Made by a program: the position numbers and the translations under genes | Assembly: GCF_013416775.1 (NCBI RefSeq) | Contig: NZ_SZVI01000012.1 | Span: forward strand, 186,001 to 250,000 | Direction: 5' to 3' | Source: Rhodoferax sp. BLA1 | GTDB lineage: Bacteria; Pseudomonadota; Gammaproteobacteria; Burkholderiales; Burkholderiaceae_C | DNA: 64,000 bases | In this document: piece after piece, positions 17,676 to 24,947 of the stretch | How the letters are laid out: each line of letters starts with the position of its first letter | Position numbering within the stretch: the stretch's first letter is position 1 | Notes under the pieces: generated by a model | Database searches by the model: none | The model's input: the letters and a program-made list of their open reading frames with translations, nothing else | Told to the model about the DNA's origin: nothing

Positions 17676-17731
17676 CTTCTATAGCAATAAGCCCTTGATC
17701 AATAAGGGCTAGAAGCCATTTTCTTAAATAA
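17676..17731 (+). repeat. Interspersed repeat A copy (livH-livM)
   Basis: AGCCCTT (17690-17696) pairs with AAGGGCT (17704-17710), followed by AGAAGCCATTTT. It sits between livH and livM in the middle of an operon, so here it cannot be an efficient terminator if livM is read from the same transcript. Confidence 0.7.
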
Positions 17732-17751
17732 AACCTAGGACCGAGACCAGC

Positions 17752-18828
17752 ATGTTTTACCGCGAAAACGGCCAATTCAAAACCAGCTACCGCGCTGACC
17801 AGCAGATCCTGCCGATCTCGCAGGACCGCTTCGCCATGGCCCTCATCCTGCTGTTGGCATTTGTGGTGGTGCCGCTGCTGGCCAGCGACTACTACTTTCG
17901 CGCCATCCTGATCCCGTTTGTGATCATGGCACTCGCTGCCCTGGGCGTGAACATCCTGGTGGGTTACTGCGGCCAGATTTCGCTGGGTTCGGGCGCCTTC
18001 ATGGCGGTGGGCGCTTATGGCGCGTACAACTTTTTTGTGCGTATTCCGGGCCTGCCGCTCATTCCTGCGCTGATTCTGGGCGGCTTGTGTGCCACGGTGT
18101 TTGGCATCCTGTTTGGGCTGCCTAGCCTGCGCGTCAAGGGTCTGTACCTGGCGGTGGCCACGCTGGCGGCGCAGTTTTTTGCCGACTGGATGTTTCTGCG
18201 CATCAAGTGGTTCACGCTCGATGCACCGTCGGGCTCGGTGTCGGTGTCGAGCCTGCAGGTGTTTGGTCTGCCGATTGACAGCGCAGTGAGCAAATACCTG
18301 TTTTGCCTGAGTGTGCTGGCGGTGTTGGCACTGTTGGCGAAAAACCTGGTGCGCTCAGCGATTGGCCGCGAGTGGATGGCGATCCGCGACATGGACGTGG
18401 CCGCTGCGGTGATAGGCATTCGCCCGATGTACGCCAAGCTCACCGCGTTTGCCGTCAGCTCCTTCATCGTCGGTGTGGCGGGCGCCTTGTGGGCGTTTGT
18501 TTACCTGAGCTCCTGGGAGCCAGCGGCGTTCTCGGTCGAGGTGTCGTTCCGGCTGCTGTTCATGGTGATCATTGGTGGCCTGGGCTCCATCCTGGGCGCG
18601 TTTTTTGGCGCGGCCTTCATCGTGGTGCTGCCAATTTTTCTGAACCAGTTTTTGCCGTTGGTGCTGGGGCTGGTGGGCATCGAGATCTCGACGGCGGGTA
18701 TTGCCCATGCCGAGCTGATGATTTTTGGCGCCCTGATCGTCTGGTTTTTGATTGTGGAGCCGCATGGGCTGGCCAAGTTGTGGGCCACGGGCAAACAAAA
18801 GCTGCGGCTGTGGCCGTTTCCGCATTGA
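17752..18828 (+). CDS. livM: Branched-chain/aromatic ABC transporter permease LivM
   Basis: Second channel subunit, 358 residues. It has a polar N-terminus of about 30 residues, then about nine hydrophobic segments, with the family stretches NILVGYCGQISLGSGAFMAVGAYG and GREWMAIRDMDVAAAVIGI (the ATPase-contact loop). AGGA lies upstream of the ATG. It is followed after 66 bases by the binding protein. Confidence 0.92.
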   Translation: MFYRENGQFKTSYRADQQILPISQDRFAMALILLLAFVVVPLLASDYYFRAILIPFVIMALAALGVNILVGYCGQISLGSGAFMAVGAYGAYNFFVRIPGLPLIPALILGGLCATVFGILFGLPSLRVKGLYLAVATLAAQFFADWMFLRIKWFTLDAPSGSVSVSSLQVFGLPIDSAVSKYLFCLSVLAVLALLAKNLVRSAIGREWMAIRDMDVAAAVIGIRPMYAKLTAFAVSSFIVGVAGALWAFVYLSSWEPAAFSVEVSFRLLFMVIIGGLGSILGAFFGAAFIVVLPIFLNQFLPLVLGLVGIEISTAGIAHAELMIFGALIVWFLIVEPHGLAKLWATGKQKLRLWPFPH

Positions 18829-18894
18829 GTGTGATTCGTGTGTTTGGGTGGGTTTTTGGGGTGATGGGTCTATCAAATTATTCAGGAGACAAGC

Positions 18895-20223
18895 ATGAAA
18901 GTTCGCAATGTGATGTTGGCCGTGGCTGCGCTGGCGGCGGGTCTGTCCGGGTTTTCTAGCAGTGCCTTTGCGCAGGCCAAGGAGCAGTTTTTCCCGTTGC
19001 TGGCCTACCGCACCGGGCCCTATGCGCCCAACGGCACACCCTGGGCCAATGGCAAGCAGGACTATTTGAAGATGATCAACGCCCGTGACGGTGGCATCAA
19101 CGGGGTGAAGATCACGTTTGAGGAATGTGAAACCGGCTATGCCACCGACCGGGGGGTAGAGTGTTACGAGCGCCTGAAAACCCGCCCGGGTGTGACCATT
19201 TTTGACCCGCAGGCCACTGGCATCACCTTTGCGCTGACCGAAAAAGTGCCCACCGACAAGATCCCGCTGATCACCCTGGGCTACGGCCTGTCGGTGGCGC
19301 AGGACGGCATGGCCTTCAAGTGGAACTTCCCCCTGATGGGCAGCTACTGGACCGGGGCCGACATCCTGATCCAGCACCTGGGCAAGAAGGAAGGTGGGCT
19401 GGACAAACTCAAGGGCAAAAAGATCACCCTGGTCTACCACGACTCACCGTTTGGCAAGGAACCTATCCCGCTGCTGCAGGAGCGCGCCCGCATGCATGGG
19501 TTCGATTTGCAACTGCTGCCGGTGACGGCGCCTGGTGTCGATCAAAAAGCCACCTGGCTGCAGGTGCGCCAAAGTCGCCCCGACTATGTGCTGCTGTGGG
19601 GCTGGGGTGTCATGAATTCCACCGCGCTCAAAGAAGCACAAGCCACCGGTTACCCGCGTGACAAGATGTACGGCGTGTGGTGGGCCGGTGCCGAGCCCGA
19701 TGTCAAGGACGTGGGTGAAGGCGCCAAGGGTTACAACGCGCTGGCGCTCAACACCTCGGGTCAGGACCCCAAGGTGATCCAGGACATCCTGAAACACGTG
19801 CACGCCAAAGGCCAGGGCAGCGGCCCGAAGGACGAGGTGGGCCAGGTGCTCTATACCCGGGGCGCCATCATCTCGATGCTCAGTGTGGAAGCCGTGCGCC
19901 GTGCCCAGGAGCGTTTTGGCAAGGGCAAGGTCATGACTGGTGAGCAGGTGCGCTGGGGCATGGAAAACCTGGTGCTGGACCAGAAACGGCTCGATGCGCT
20001 GGGCTTCACGGGGGTGATGCAGCCCTTGTCCACCTCGTGTGCGGACCACATGGGTTCGTTCTCGGCGCGGGTTCAGACCTGGAATGGCAGCAAGTGGAGC
20101 TTCAGTTCCGACTTCATCCAGGCTGACGAGCAGATCCTCAAACCCATGATCAAGGCCGGTGCCGACAAGTACCTGGCCGACAAGAAGATGACGCGGCGGG
20201 CGGGCGCCGATTGTCAAAGTTAG
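18895..20223 (+). CDS. ABC transporter periplasmic substrate-binding protein
   Basis: Periplasmic receptor of the liv-type importer (Peripla_BP_6-like). The 442-residue protein has a signal peptide (about 1-26, ending AFA-Q) and a two-lobed binding domain, with KITFEECETGYATDRGVECYERL early in the mature protein and IPLITLGYGLSVAQDGMAF near the hinge. A cysteine pair lies near the C-terminus. It is longer than LivJ (about 370) and lacks obvious amino-acid-binding motifs, which fits the aromatic or acyl-acid branch of the family. AGGAGAC precedes the ATG. Confidence 0.88.
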   Translation: MKVRNVMLAVAALAAGLSGFSSSAFAQAKEQFFPLLAYRTGPYAPNGTPWANGKQDYLKMINARDGGINGVKITFEECETGYATDRGVECYERLKTRPGVTIFDPQATGITFALTEKVPTDKIPLITLGYGLSVAQDGMAFKWNFPLMGSYWTGADILIQHLGKKEGGLDKLKGKKITLVYHDSPFGKEPIPLLQERARMHGFDLQLLPVTAPGVDQKATWLQVRQSRPDYVLLWGWGVMNSTALKEAQATGYPRDKMYGVWWAGAEPDVKDVGEGAKGYNALALNTSGQDPKVIQDILKHVHAKGQGSGPKDEVGQVLYTRGAIISMLSVEAVRRAQERFGKGKVMTGEQVRWGMENLVLDQKRLDALGFTGVMQPLSTSCADHMGSFSARVQTWNGSKWSFSSDFIQADEQILKPMIKAGADKYLADKKMTRRAGADCQS

Positions 20224-20224
20224 G

Positions 20225-20322
20225 CACACCCCCCGGCTTGCCCACTTCGTGTGGCCGCTTTCCCCCTTGCAGGGGGCAACACCTGCGGCCCGGCTGAGCC
20301 GGTTCCGCGGTGTTTCTGGCTA
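20225..20322 (+). repeat. Interspersed repeat B copy (before livF)
   Basis: Begins just after the binding-protein stop with CACCCCCCGGCTTGCCCACT and ends CCGCGGTGTTTCTGGC. Internal stems are CCCCC/GGGGG around TTGCA and CGGCT/AGCCG. It is nearly the same as the copy after livF and the complement of the copy before livH. Confidence 0.78.
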
Positions 20323-20349
20323 CGGCGGGTTGTTGCGTTTGAGGTAAAG

Positions 20350-20373
20350 CTGGCGGCTCTTGGGAGCCGCCAG
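20350..20373 (+). promoter_or_regulatory. Strong perfect hairpin upstream of livF
   Basis: CTGGCGGCTC and GAGCCGCCAG form a perfect ten-base GC-rich stem closed by a TTGG loop. No T-run follows, so it is not a typical rho-independent terminator. Placed about 50 bases before livF, it could protect or split the operon mRNA between the highly expressed binding protein and livF. Confidence 0.6.
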
Positions 20374-20422
20374 ATGAGAAGGTCACTCGCTGATCTTTTC
20401 ATCTGGTCAACAAGGCGGATTT

Positions 20423-21232
20423 ATGGAACCCACAAACATTGTTCTCAACGTCAATGGCATCGAGGTCATTTACAACCATGTCATCCTGGTGCTCAAGGGG
20501 GTGTCGCTGAATGTGCCTGAGGGCAAGATCGTGGCGATCCTGGGGGGCAACGGGGCGGGTAAAACCACCACGTTGCGTGCCATCTCGAACCTGCTGCGCG
20601 GGGAGCGGGGTGAGGTCACCAAGGGGTCGATCGAGTTGCGTGGTGAACGCATCGACAACCTCTCACCGGCCGATCTGGTGCAGCGCGGGGTGGTACAGGT
20701 GATGGAAGGGCGCCACTGTTTTGCCCACCTGAGCATCGAGGAAAACCTGCTCACCGGCAGCTACACCCGCAAGGACAAAGGCGAGATCGCCGCCAACCTG
20801 GACAAGGTCTACACCTATTTCCCGCGCCTCAAAACCCGGCGCACCAGCCAGGCCGCCTACACCTCGGGTGGGGAGCAGCAGATGTGTGCGATTGGCCGCG
20901 CGCTCATGACCAACCCCAGCATGGTGCTGCTCGATGAGCCATCTATGGGCCTGGCGCCGCAGATTGTGGAAGAGGTGTTCAACATCGTCAAAGACCTCAA
21001 TACCCGTGAAAAGGTCACCTTTTTGCTGGCTGAGCAGAACACCAACATGGCGCTCAAGTACGCCGATTACGGCTACATCATGGAAAGTGGTCGGGTCGTG
21101 ATGGACGGCGCCGCCAGTGAGCTGGCCAACAACGAGGATGTGAAAGAGTTTTACCTGGGCATGGGCGGCGGCGAGCGCAAGAGTTTCAAGGATGTCAAAA
21201 GTTACAAGCGGCGTAAACGCTGGTTGGCTTAA
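20423..21232 (+). CDS. livF: Branched-chain/aromatic ABC transporter ATPase LivF
   Basis: Second ATPase of the importer, 269 residues. Walker A is GGNGAGKTTTLRAIS, the signature TSGGEQQMCAIGRAL, Walker B VLLLDEPSMGLAP, and the switch region LLAEQNTNMAL. The C-terminal KSYKRRKRW tail is basic. It stands between two copies of repeat B, after a 199-base gap from the binding protein. Confidence 0.92.
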   Translation: MEPTNIVLNVNGIEVIYNHVILVLKGVSLNVPEGKIVAILGGNGAGKTTTLRAISNLLRGERGEVTKGSIELRGERIDNLSPADLVQRGVVQVMEGRHCFAHLSIEENLLTGSYTRKDKGEIAANLDKVYTYFPRLKTRRTSQAAYTSGGEQQMCAIGRALMTNPSMVLLDEPSMGLAPQIVEEVFNIVKDLNTREKVTFLLAEQNTNMALKYADYGYIMESGRVVMDGAASELANNEDVKEFYLGMGGGERKSFKDVKSYKRRKRWLA

Positions 21233-21233
21233 G

Positions 21234-21331
21234 AACACCCCCCGGCTTGCTCACTTCGTGTAGCCGCTTTCCCCCTTGCAGGGGGCAACACCAGTGGCCC
21301 GGCAAAGCCGGTTCCACGGTGTTTCTGGCTT
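21234..21331 (+). repeat. Interspersed repeat B copy (after livF)
   Basis: Starts within a few bases of the livF stop. It shares ACCCCCCGGCTTGCTCACTT, GCAGGGGGCAACACC and CCGGTTCCACGGTGTTTCTG with the copy before livF. It is the third copy of this family within five kilobases, all in gaps of the same operon. Confidence 0.78.
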
Positions 21332-21374
21332 GGCAATACCTCTGTAGCGTTGATTGACATTTGGAGAATGGACG

Positions 21375-22631
21375 ATGACCGACTTTTTTGACGCACTGGA
21401 AACCCGCAATCCGGCTGACCGCGAAGCGGATTTGCTCCAGATGCTGCCGCTCCAGGTGGCACATGCCAAACTGGCCTCACCCGCCCTGGCCGAGATCCTC
21501 CAGGACGTGGACCCGGCGCAGGTCAGCAGCCGTGCCGCGCTGGCCAGGCTGCCGGTCACGCGCAAACACGAGTTGCTGGAGAAACAGCTTAAAAGTCGTA
21601 GCGCCCAAGGCAATGTTTTCGGGGGCTTCAGTGTTGAAGGGTTTGGACTCCGGATGCCAAGGGTATTTGCCAGCCCGGGGCCGATTTACGAGCCAGAGGG
21701 CACGGCCCGTGACTACTGGCGCATGGCGCGCGCCATGTTTGCGGCGGGGTTTCGGCCTGGCGAGCTGATCCACAACAGCTTCAGCTACCACTTTGTGCCT
21801 GCGGGTTCGATGATGGAAACCGGCGCCCATGCGCTGGGCTGCACCGTGTTTCCGGGCGGCACCGGCCAGACCGAGCAGCAGGTGTTGGCCATGGCCGACC
21901 TACAACCGGCTGGCTACATCGGCACACCCAGTTTCCTGAAAATCATCTTGGAGAAAGCGCTGGAGATGGGGGTGGCCCTGCCGAGTGTCACCAAGGCGAT
22001 GTTTGGCGGCGAGGCCTACCCGCCGTCCCTGCGCGACTGGTTCGGCGCCCACGGGGTGGCGGGGTACCAGTGTTATGCCACGGCAGATGTTGGCTCCATC
22101 GCGTATGAAACGACTGCCCGCGACGGCCTGGTGCTGGACGAAGGTGTGCTGCTGGAGATTGTCCGCCCCGGCACTGGCGACCCGGTGGCAGACGGGGAGG
22201 TCGGCGAGGTGGTGGTCACCACCTTGAACCCGACCTACCCGCTGATCCGTTTTGGCACCGGTGATTTGTCGGCCGTGTTGCCGGGCAGCTGCCCCACCGG
22301 GCGCAGCAACACCCGCATCAAAGGCTGGATGGGCCGTGCCGACCAGACCACCAAGATCCGTGGCATGTTTGTCCACCCCGGTCAGGTCGATCAGATCGCC
22401 AAACGCTTCCCCGAGGTGACACGTGCGCGCCTGGTCGTCACGGGTGAGATGGCCAACGACGTCATGACCCTGAAGGTCGAGACGGCTTGCAGCGGCCCCG
22501 ACAACCTGTCGAACAAGCTGCTTGATGCCATGCGCGATGTGACCAAGTTGCGCGGCCAAGTCGAGCTGCTGCCGCCCGGCAGCTTGCCTAACGACGGCAA
22601 GGTGATCGAAGACGCGCGCAGCTACAAGTGA
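21375..22631 (+). CDS. PaaK-like CoA ligase
   Basis: AMP-forming CoA ligase of the phenylacetate-CoA ligase family. The 418-residue reading (ATG with GGAGA eight bases upstream; an earlier in-frame TTG is less likely) has the PaaK-like stretch FRPGELIHNSFSYHFVPAG and GGTGQTEQQV, then AMFGGEAYPPSLRDWFG, YATADVGSIAYET, and a C-terminal lid region ending KVIEDARSYK. The usual P-loop is replaced by a diverged SPGPIYEPEG segment. It closes the operon, giving two different CoA ligases bracketing one importer. The substrate is inferred only as an aromatic or other organic acid. Confidence 0.82.
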   Translation: MTDFFDALETRNPADREADLLQMLPLQVAHAKLASPALAEILQDVDPAQVSSRAALARLPVTRKHELLEKQLKSRSAQGNVFGGFSVEGFGLRMPRVFASPGPIYEPEGTARDYWRMARAMFAAGFRPGELIHNSFSYHFVPAGSMMETGAHALGCTVFPGGTGQTEQQVLAMADLQPAGYIGTPSFLKIILEKALEMGVALPSVTKAMFGGEAYPPSLRDWFGAHGVAGYQCYATADVGSIAYETTARDGLVLDEGVLLEIVRPGTGDPVADGEVGEVVVTTLNPTYPLIRFGTGDLSAVLPGSCPTGRSNTRIKGWMGRADQTTKIRGMFVHPGQVDQIAKRFPEVTRARLVVTGEMANDVMTLKVETACSGPDNLSNKLLDAMRDVTKLRGQVELLPPGSLPNDGKVIEDARSYK

Positions 22632-22647
22632 GCCTCAGCGCCGAAGC

Positions 22648-22983
22648 TCACACACCCCAGGTGATGACCTCGTTGGCCTTTTGGCACTCGCGGATCATCT
22701 CCATCAGCGGTAACGCGCGTTGGCGCAGGCCCACGGTGTTGGTTTCTGCCACCGGGACGTGGTCCACCTTGGCCTGAGCCAGTGCCTCGGCGCGGGCGGC
22801 GTTTTCGTTGGCAATCGCCTCCTCCAGCGCGGCCAGCGCATGTGGCATTTGCTCGGGCAGCAGGATGCCCTTGGTGCTGGGGTCTGATGCGCTGTGTTTG
22901 CCAATGATCTGCAGCACCTGTTCCCCATTGGGCTGCAACATAATGACATTCCCGGTGACTTTGGATTTGAATTGGTAGAGCAT
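22648..22983 (-). CDS. DUF1840 family protein
   Basis: Small cytoplasmic protein of 111 residues that I recognise as a DUF1840-type protein, a family of unknown function common in Betaproteobacteria. It begins MLYQFKSKVTGNVIMLQP and ends with RQRALPLMEMIRECQKANEV. AAGGAG precedes the ATG; the long upstream extension lacks conservation signs and was dropped. It is convergent with the PaaK-like ligase gene (16 bases apart). Confidence 0.78.
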   Translation of the reverse strand: MLYQFKSKVTGNVIMLQPNGEQVLQIIGKHSASDPSTKGILLPEQMPHALAALEEAIANENAARAEALAQAKVDHVPVAETNTVGLRQRALPLMEMIRECQKANEVITWGV

Positions 22984-23076
22984 GTGGTCTCCTTGTGTGT
23001 CAATGGATCTGACTAACAGCCATGGTAGTCCTTTGCGGTGCGGGGGCGCAAGACCTTGGCCGTGGCTGGGGGCGCT

Positions 23077-24177
23077 ATGAACCGACCCTGGCGCGCTGTG
23101 TGTGGCCTGTTGCTGTGTTTGTGGCTCAGCGGCTGTGCCGACACCCGTTATTACGCCCAGTCCGTGGGTGGGCACCTCAAGTTGATGGCCGCAGCCCGGC
23201 CGCTGGACGACTGGCTACTGGACACCCAAACCCCTGACGCTTTGCGCCAACGCCTGCGTCTGGCGCAGGCATTACGTGATTTCTCGGTGCGTGAGTTGAA
23301 CCTGCCCGACAACGCCAGCTACCGGCGTTTTGCCGATCTGCAGCGCCCTTATGTGGTGTGGAATGTGGTGGCGGCACCGGTGTTGTCTTTGGAACTCAAA
23401 ACCTGGTGTGTGCCGGTGGCGGGCTGTGTGGGGTACAGGGGGTATTTTGACGAAGGTGATGCCCAGGCGCTGGCGTCCGAGCTGCGCGCCCAGGGGCTGG
23501 AGACCCAGGTCTACGGTGTGCCCGCGTATTCGACCCTGGGCTGGATGAACTGGCTCGGTGGCGACCCGCTGCTCAACACCTTCGTCACTTTGCCCGATGG
23601 TGAACTAGCGCGCCTGATGTTCCATGAACTCGCGCACCAGGTGCTGTTTGTGGCAGATGACACACCTTTTAACGAGTCCTTCGCCACCGCAGTGGAGCGG
23701 CTGGGGGGTGAGGCCTGGTTGGCCAGCCAGGCCAGCCCGCAGGCGCGGCAGGCTTTTGCCGTGTACGACCAACGCCGCCAGGAGTTCCGCGCGTTGACCC
23801 GCAGCACGCGCGAGCGCCTGGCCCAGATTTACAAGAAAAATGGTGCTCCAGACCATGATGCAAAAGGGCTGATAGCTATGAAAAGTGAAGTTTTTGAGGA
23901 CTTCAGAGCCCGCTACGTCGCCCTCAAACAGAGCTGGGGCGGTTACGCTGGTTATGACAGCTGGGTGGCCCAGGCCAACAACGCCAGCTTTGGCGCACAA
24001 GCCGCTTATGATGAGCTGGTGCCTGCGTTTGAGGCCCTGTTTGCCCGCGAAGCGCGCAACTGGCCCCGGTTTTTTGCAGCGGTCCAGGCGCTGGCCGAGT
24101 TGCCAGCCGATCAACGCCGGGCGCAGCTGCAGGCGCTGGAGACCGCCATCCGTCAAGCCCAAGCCTTACCCAATTGA
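23077..24177 (+). CDS. Zinc aminopeptidase-like lipoprotein
   Basis: Putative metallopeptidase of the PF10023-type aminopeptidase family, probably anchored in the envelope. The signal sequence ends with the lipobox LSGC, so lipidation is expected at that cysteine. The zinc motif is FHELAHQVLF (HExxH) with the downstream glutamate in FNESFATAVERLGGE. The protein is 366 residues from the chosen ATG; an upstream in-frame start places 13 polar residues before the signal peptide. Residues about 256-268 are encoded by a diverged repeat A copy retained in frame, just after the conserved helix of the active-site domain. Confidence 0.8.
   Translation: MNRPWRAVCGLLLCLWLSGCADTRYYAQSVGGHLKLMAAARPLDDWLLDTQTPDALRQRLRLAQALRDFSVRELNLPDNASYRRFADLQRPYVVWNVVAAPVLSLELKTWCVPVAGCVGYRGYFDEGDAQALASELRAQGLETQVYGVPAYSTLGWMNWLGGDPLLNTFVTLPDGELARLMFHELAHQVLFVADDTPFNESFATAVERLGGEAWLASQASPQARQAFAVYDQRRQEFRALTRSTRERLAQIYKKNGAPDHDAKGLIAMKSEVFEDFRARYVALKQSWGGYAGYDSWVAQANNASFGAQAAYDELVPAFEALFAREARNWPRFFAAVQALAELPADQRRAQLQALETAIRQAQALPN
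23842..23882 (-). repeat. Interspersed repeat A, inside peptidase gene
   Basis: On the minus strand it reads CATAGCTATCAGCCCTT, a variable loop, then GGTCTGGAGCACC, matching the layout of the copies at 26.4 and 62.2 kb. It keeps the peptidase frame open. The right arm is decayed, so this is an older insertion or a diverged copy. Confidence 0.5.
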
Positions 24178-24194
24178 ACCCACTTTGAGACACC

Positions 24195-24518
24195 ATGGCT
24201 GATCTACACATCGTTCGCGAACACACCCTGGGCTTGACCAAAGCCCGCAAAATTGCCTTCCAATGGGCCGAGCAGGCCGAGACCGAATTTGGCATGGCCT
24301 GCGCCTACAGCGAGGGCGACACAGCCGATGAGGTGGCTTTCTCGCGCTCAGGCGTCAAAGGCACACTGGAGGTGGACGCTAACCGTTTTGAGTTACGTGC
24401 CCAGCTGGGTTTTCTGGTGGGGGCGTTCAAACACCGGATTGAAGCCGAGATTGTGAAAAACCTCGACAGCCTGCTGGCCGCGCCCGTCAAAAAACGCAGC
24501 AGCAAAAAGGCGGTCTGA
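24195..24518 (+). CDS. Polyhydroxyalkanoate system protein (PHA_gran_rgn-like)
   Basis: A 107-residue protein resembling the polyhydroxyalkanoic acid system family, small proteins found with PHA granule genes whose exact role is unclear. Recognisable stretches are HTLGLTKARKIAFQWAEQ at the N-terminus, SRSGVKGTLEVDANRFEL, and LGFLVGAFKHRIEAEIVKNLD. The lysine-rich tail ends KKRSSKKAV. It lies among lipid genes: an acyl-CoA-binding protein, a wax ester synthase and a phasin. Confidence 0.78.
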   Translation: MADLHIVREHTLGLTKARKIAFQWAEQAETEFGMACAYSEGDTADEVAFSRSGVKGTLEVDANRFELRAQLGFLVGAFKHRIEAEIVKNLDSLLAAPVKKRSSKKAV

Positions 24519-24580
24519 ACCCGCCAGCCGCGTCCCGCAGGCACGCGGGGCACGGAGCTGTTTGATGTCTGGCAGCTGGG

Positions 24581-24835
24581 TCAGCTCAGCGACTCGATCA
24601 GGTCCACATACTGTTGCATGGCCTGCGCGCTATCGGTGCCTTTGAGCTGGTTCCAGGCATCCCATTTGGCGCGACCCACCATGTCGGTAAAACCAGGCCG
24701 TTTTTCGGCGTTGTCGCCCGTGCTGGCCTGCTTGTACAAGGCGTAGAGCTTGAGCAGGGTCATGTTGTCGGGGCGTTCGCTCAAGTTTTTGGAGTTGGCA
24801 ACGGCGGCTTCAAATTTCTTTTGCAGATCAGACAT
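24581..24835 (-). CDS. Acyl-CoA-binding protein
   Basis: An 84-residue cytosolic carrier that binds medium- and long-chain acyl-CoA. The ACBP signature is clear: LLKLYALYKQASTGDN, then RPGFTDMVGRAKWDAWNQLKG, and a C-terminal helix with YVDLIESL. The length is exactly that of stand-alone ACBPs. It is divergent from the wax ester synthase gene 112 bases away, and could supply it with acyl-CoA. Confidence 0.92.
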   Translation of the reverse strand: MSDLQKKFEAAVANSKNLSERPDNMTLLKLYALYKQASTGDNAEKRPGFTDMVGRAKWDAWNQLKGTDSAQAMQQYVDLIESLS

Positions 24836-24947
24836 GGCGTGGGTCTCTGGGAGGCGGTTGTAAGGGCTTGAGCAGGGGGAAACCAGACTATCTTACGGGG
24901 CGTTTTGCTACCAGAATAGAGACAGCCCCCCAAACCCCTTTGCCACC

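Noticed and set aside
24528..24548. CCGCGT/ACGCGG stem between the convergent PHA-system and ACBP genes
   Set aside because: Short stem without a T-run; too weak to call a terminator.
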